Shown one piece after another: positions 5,238-5,741 of a stretch of DNA of 5,741 nt; the stretch's first letter is position 1, and each line of letters begins with the position of its first letter. Both the position numbers and the translations under genes were made by a program. The stretch is taken from NCBI GenBank assembly GCA_900757295.1, contig CAAENH010000142.1, forward strand, positions 1-5,741. Direction: 5' to 3'. Below the pieces are notes generated by a model, which did no database searches, was not told where the DNA came from, and saw only the letters and a list, made by a program, of their open reading frames with translations. This DNA is from Bacilli bacterium. GTDB taxonomy: Bacteria > Bacillota_I > Bacilli_A > RF39 > UBA660.

Positions 5238-5741
5238 ATGGCTATAAAAAAAGGAAAATCATTTTGTGTTTTCTCTGCCAAGGGCGGTGTAGGAAAAACT
5301 ACAACAGTGTTAAATTTAGCTGGTACTTATGAAAAATTAAATAAAAAAGTATTAATAATAGATTTAGATTTATCTGGTGGTTCTATTGCTGTTGCATTAA
5401 ATAAAGTACCAGATAAAAGCATATATAATATGATAGATGATATGAATAATAATCGCTATAATTCTTTAGCGGAATATGTTACAAAATATGATGATAATAT
5501 TGATTTCTTAGCTAGTCCTAAAGATCCTAGACAAGCAAGTAAAATTGATGCTAAATATTTAGATGTTATCTTAGATAAAGCTTTATTTGCTTATGATATT
5601 GTAATAATAGATACTAGCCATATTATAAATGAAATTAATTTAACAGTACTAGAAAAAGTAACTAATATATTATTTATGGTCACTAACGATCCTTATGATT
5701 TAAAAAATATGAAATCATTATTAAGCATTTTTAGAGATTTA
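5238..5741 (+). CDS. tadZ: ParA/MinD-type ATPase, TadZ/CpaE-like (partial, cut by window end)
   Basis: The open frame runs 168 residues from the ATG at 5238 to the window edge without a stop. The ribosome site GAGGG (5227-5231) lies 6 nt upstream. A deviant Walker A motif, KGGVGKTT, is at 15-22 with signature K15 and catalytic K20. The A' motif is LIIDLDLSGG (39-48) and Walker B is YDIVIIDTSH (D125). The stretch LASPKDPRQA (91-100) resembles the corresponding region of CpaE/TadZ proteins. This family localises Tad pili at the cell pole or envelope through ATP-dependent dimerisation. The ATPase core begins almost at the first residue, so the N-terminal receiver-like domain of proteobacterial CpaE/TadZ is absent. 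A general ParA/MinD protein cannot be excluded from sequence alone, but adjacency to three pilin-type genes favours TadZ. The C-terminus is not visible. Confidence 0.83.
   Translation, partial: MAIKKGKSFCVFSAKGGVGKTTTVLNLAGTYEKLNKKVLIIDLDLSGGSIAVALNKVPDKSIYNMIDDMNNNRYNSLAEYVTKYDDNIDFLASPKDPRQASKIDAKYLDVILDKALFAYDIVIIDTSHIINEINLTVLEKVTNILFMVTNDPYDLKNMKSLLSIFRDL

Noticed and set aside
1..5741. Mycoplasma-type code (TGA as Trp)
   Set aside because: Trp codons checked (in the polymerase and thioredoxin) are TGG, and TGA serves as the stop in the uvrX-like and yolD-like genes.

Overview
The window looks like a chromosomal piece of a very AT-rich, low-GC Gram-positive bacterium. Ribosome binding sites are strong GGAGG/GAGGTG types and promoters are TATAAT-like. 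The gene set (RNase HIII, CvpA, a UvrX/YolD pair) is typical of Bacilli. Trp is encoded by TGG where checked, and TGA ends umuC-like and yolD-like genes, so this is the standard code and not the Mycoplasma code. My best guess (inference) is an uncultured, streamlined member of the Bacilli related to the RF39/Erysipelotrichales side. Nothing in the window fixes the species.

Layout: the left half reads leftward and the right half rightward, split at about 2618-2703 by a compact divergent promoter region. Leftward from the centre are rnhC (RNase HIII, 2617-1685), then a promoter and a two-gene mutagenesis cassette: a UvrX/YqjW-type Y-family DNA polymerase (1589-342) and a YolD-like partner (345-31) joined by an ATGA stop/start overlap. 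Rightward from the centre are cvpA (2704-3432) and a cytoplasmic thioredoxin (3425-3718), also overlapping. rnhC divergent from cvpA, with trxA close by, resembles a shortened form of the Firmicutes rnhC/zapA-cvpA-polX-mutS2-trxA neighbourhood, with zapA, polX and mutS2 absent.

From about 3730 to the right edge runs the start of a Tad/Flp-type (type IVc) pilus-like operon behind its own promoter. It holds an unrecognised 142-residue single-pass membrane protein, a Flp-type pilin, a TadE-like pseudopilin with its own internal promoter, a third TadE/G-like pseudopilin that lacks the conserved Glu at +5, and the first 168 residues of a ParA/MinD-type ATPase (TadZ/CpaE-like), cut by the window end. 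Three consecutive proteins share the N-terminal signal N-(N/K)-K-G-Q-(A/T)-L-V followed by a hydrophobic stretch, as expected for prepilin-peptidase substrates. The motor ATPase (TadA/CpaF), platform (TadB/TadC) and prepilin peptidase would be expected beyond the right edge but are not visible. The most novel-looking parts are the unknown first gene and the E5-less pseudopilin. No tRNA, rRNA, CRISPR array or insertion sequence is visible.
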